From: Rhizomys pruinosus
Lineage: Eukaryota; Chordata; Mammalia; Rodentia; Spalacidae
Assembly (NCBI GenBank): GCA_009823505.1
Contig: VZQC01006270.1
Span: 310,001 to 374,000, forward strand
Direction: 5' to 3'
Length of the DNA: 64,000 nucleotides
Below, in pieces: positions 63,147-64,000 of this stretch. Every line of letters starts with the position of its first letter. Positions within the stretch are counted from its first letter, which is position 1. The notes under the pieces were generated by a model. The model did no database searches, had not been told where the DNA came from, and saw nothing but the letters and a program-made list of their open reading frames with translations. The position numbers and the translations under genes were made by a program.

Positions 63147-64000
63147 ATCCACATTTATGCTGGCCTTCTCCTGTAATGTCGAACACCACATTCAACAGGG
63201 ACCTGACTGGCAGCAGAGGTGGGGCGGGGGATGGGGGGCATCATCTCAGTAGCTATACAATTAAGGCAGATGGTCAGAGGAAAGCCTCCATTTGGAAGCC
63301 TTCCAGTGGCCCAGGGCCACACCCTTCCATTATGCAAAAGCAGCTGCCCAAGCGAGGAGCCAGGCATAAAGGTGACGTGGTCAGGAGTGGCTATTTGATC
63401 TCCAGTTTTTCCAGAATTTCCACTCCCGTGCCAAACATGCCTCTCCAGATGCTGTTCTCTGGTCCTTGCACTCTGGAGTGGTTCATCCAAAGCATTCACC
63501 TTCCAGTGGTGAGGTGTTTACACTCTGCGGGAATCTTCCCTACAGACATCAGCCTGTAGAAGTCGGAAAGGTACATGTCGCTTGTGATCTGGTTTTCTGT
63601 ACTCTAGTAATATAGACTTTTCTAAACTCTAATTTTAGGACAAGTGTTCCTCTGAGTCTGTTGAAGTGGGTTTCTGTCTTTGTTTTCCTTTGGGGAAACT
63701 CACTGTCTTGAATAGATTTTAAGGATGCTAGTTCAGGCATGAAGACCTTAGGTTGAAAGGTTGCTAACTTTGGCTATTGTTTGTAAACCTGTGAATCCAT
63801 CTTTATGATCCTTAGACCTCCCTGGTTGTGATGGGCACCCTGTAAAGTCAGATTATAAATGCCATCCCGCATCCCCTATGCTTCCTGTCTGGGAATTATA
63901 CTTATTATGATAGTGTAGCCAAACTGATTTCTAGATTTTTCATCTAGCAGTTGGTAATATGGCCTGATTATTAGGGATATTCTATTTTTCCTAGAACGTT
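63147..64000. other. Low-copy DNA to the window end
   Basis: No Lrrfip1 exon or named repeat was recognised. The 186-codon frame at 62999-63559 starts inside the MER20-like remnant, so it is not a gene. Confidence 0.4.

Larger units (their letters stand above)
13894..64000 (+). other. Lrrfip1: Lrrfip1 intron 1 (inferred, runs past the window)
   Basis: No later Lrrfip1 exon was recognised. I looked for the Ala/Glu/Arg-rich next exon and for the alternative first exon coding an REIDCLSPEAQ-like peptide, and saw neither. The span holds only SINEs, LTR and DNA-transposon remnants, microsatellites, two small-RNA retrocopies and low-copy DNA. That it is one continuous intron is an inference from the missing exons and from the known long first intron of this gene in mammals. 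Confidence 0.7.

Noticed and set aside
62999..63559. 186-codon open frame near the window end
   Set aside because: It begins inside a MER20-like DNA transposon remnant and continues through non-conserved DNA.
1..64000. CRISPR array, phage, operon or other microbial system
   Set aside because: No spaced identical repeats, no dense coding, and rodent SINEs throughout.

Overview
The window is a stretch of nuclear DNA from a muroid rodent. The evidence is the dense mixture of rodent-specific short retroposons (B1, B3/B2-class, B3A, B4A and ID-like SINEs), old L1 pieces, MaLR-type LTR remnants, long CT/GA/CA/TCC/TTCC microsatellites, one sharply bounded CpG island, and the absence of any operon-like gene packing. 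I cannot name the genus from the sequence alone. No bacterial, phage or CRISPR content is present. Nearly all open reading frames are chance frames through repeats or GC-rich DNA. Layout: (1) 1-10250 holds two copies of one roughly 4.5-kb block, about 1-4374 and about 5395-10046, separated by about 1 kb of unrelated sequence. The second copy alternates near-identical stretches with stretches full of single-base insertions and deletions. The first copy stops in a poly-T run that should lead into a B1 element. This looks like an assembly artefact (raw long-read gap filling or false duplication) more than biology. (2) 10250-13440 is mostly low-copy sequence with one MaLR LTR remnant and a GA microsatellite. 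(3) 13440-14250 is a GC-rich promoter region with a CpG island and the only protein-coding exon I can support. It encodes 32 residues (MDMGTQGSGRKRLP... ending ...IARE) followed by a consensus splice donor. I recognise it as the first coding exon of one isoform class of Lrrfip1 (leucine-rich repeat flightless-interacting protein 1), on the + strand. (4) 13894-64000 is then most simply intron 1 of Lrrfip1, which is long in other mammals. I found no second exon, but could not run a homology search. The intron contains dozens of SINEs, hAT-like DNA transposon remnants (including a MER20-like copy), MaLR LTRs, an L1 ORF2 fragment, a MIR, a full-length U6 snRNA retrocopy and a 5'-truncated 5S rRNA retrocopy. 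The retroposons often carry readable target-site duplications, so several insertions can be ordered in time. I found no convincing undescribed gene system. The observations most worth a second look are the suspect duplicated block, a perfect 30-bp hairpin created inside a SINE, the RNA-gene retrocopies, and the start-codon and promoter details of Lrrfip1.
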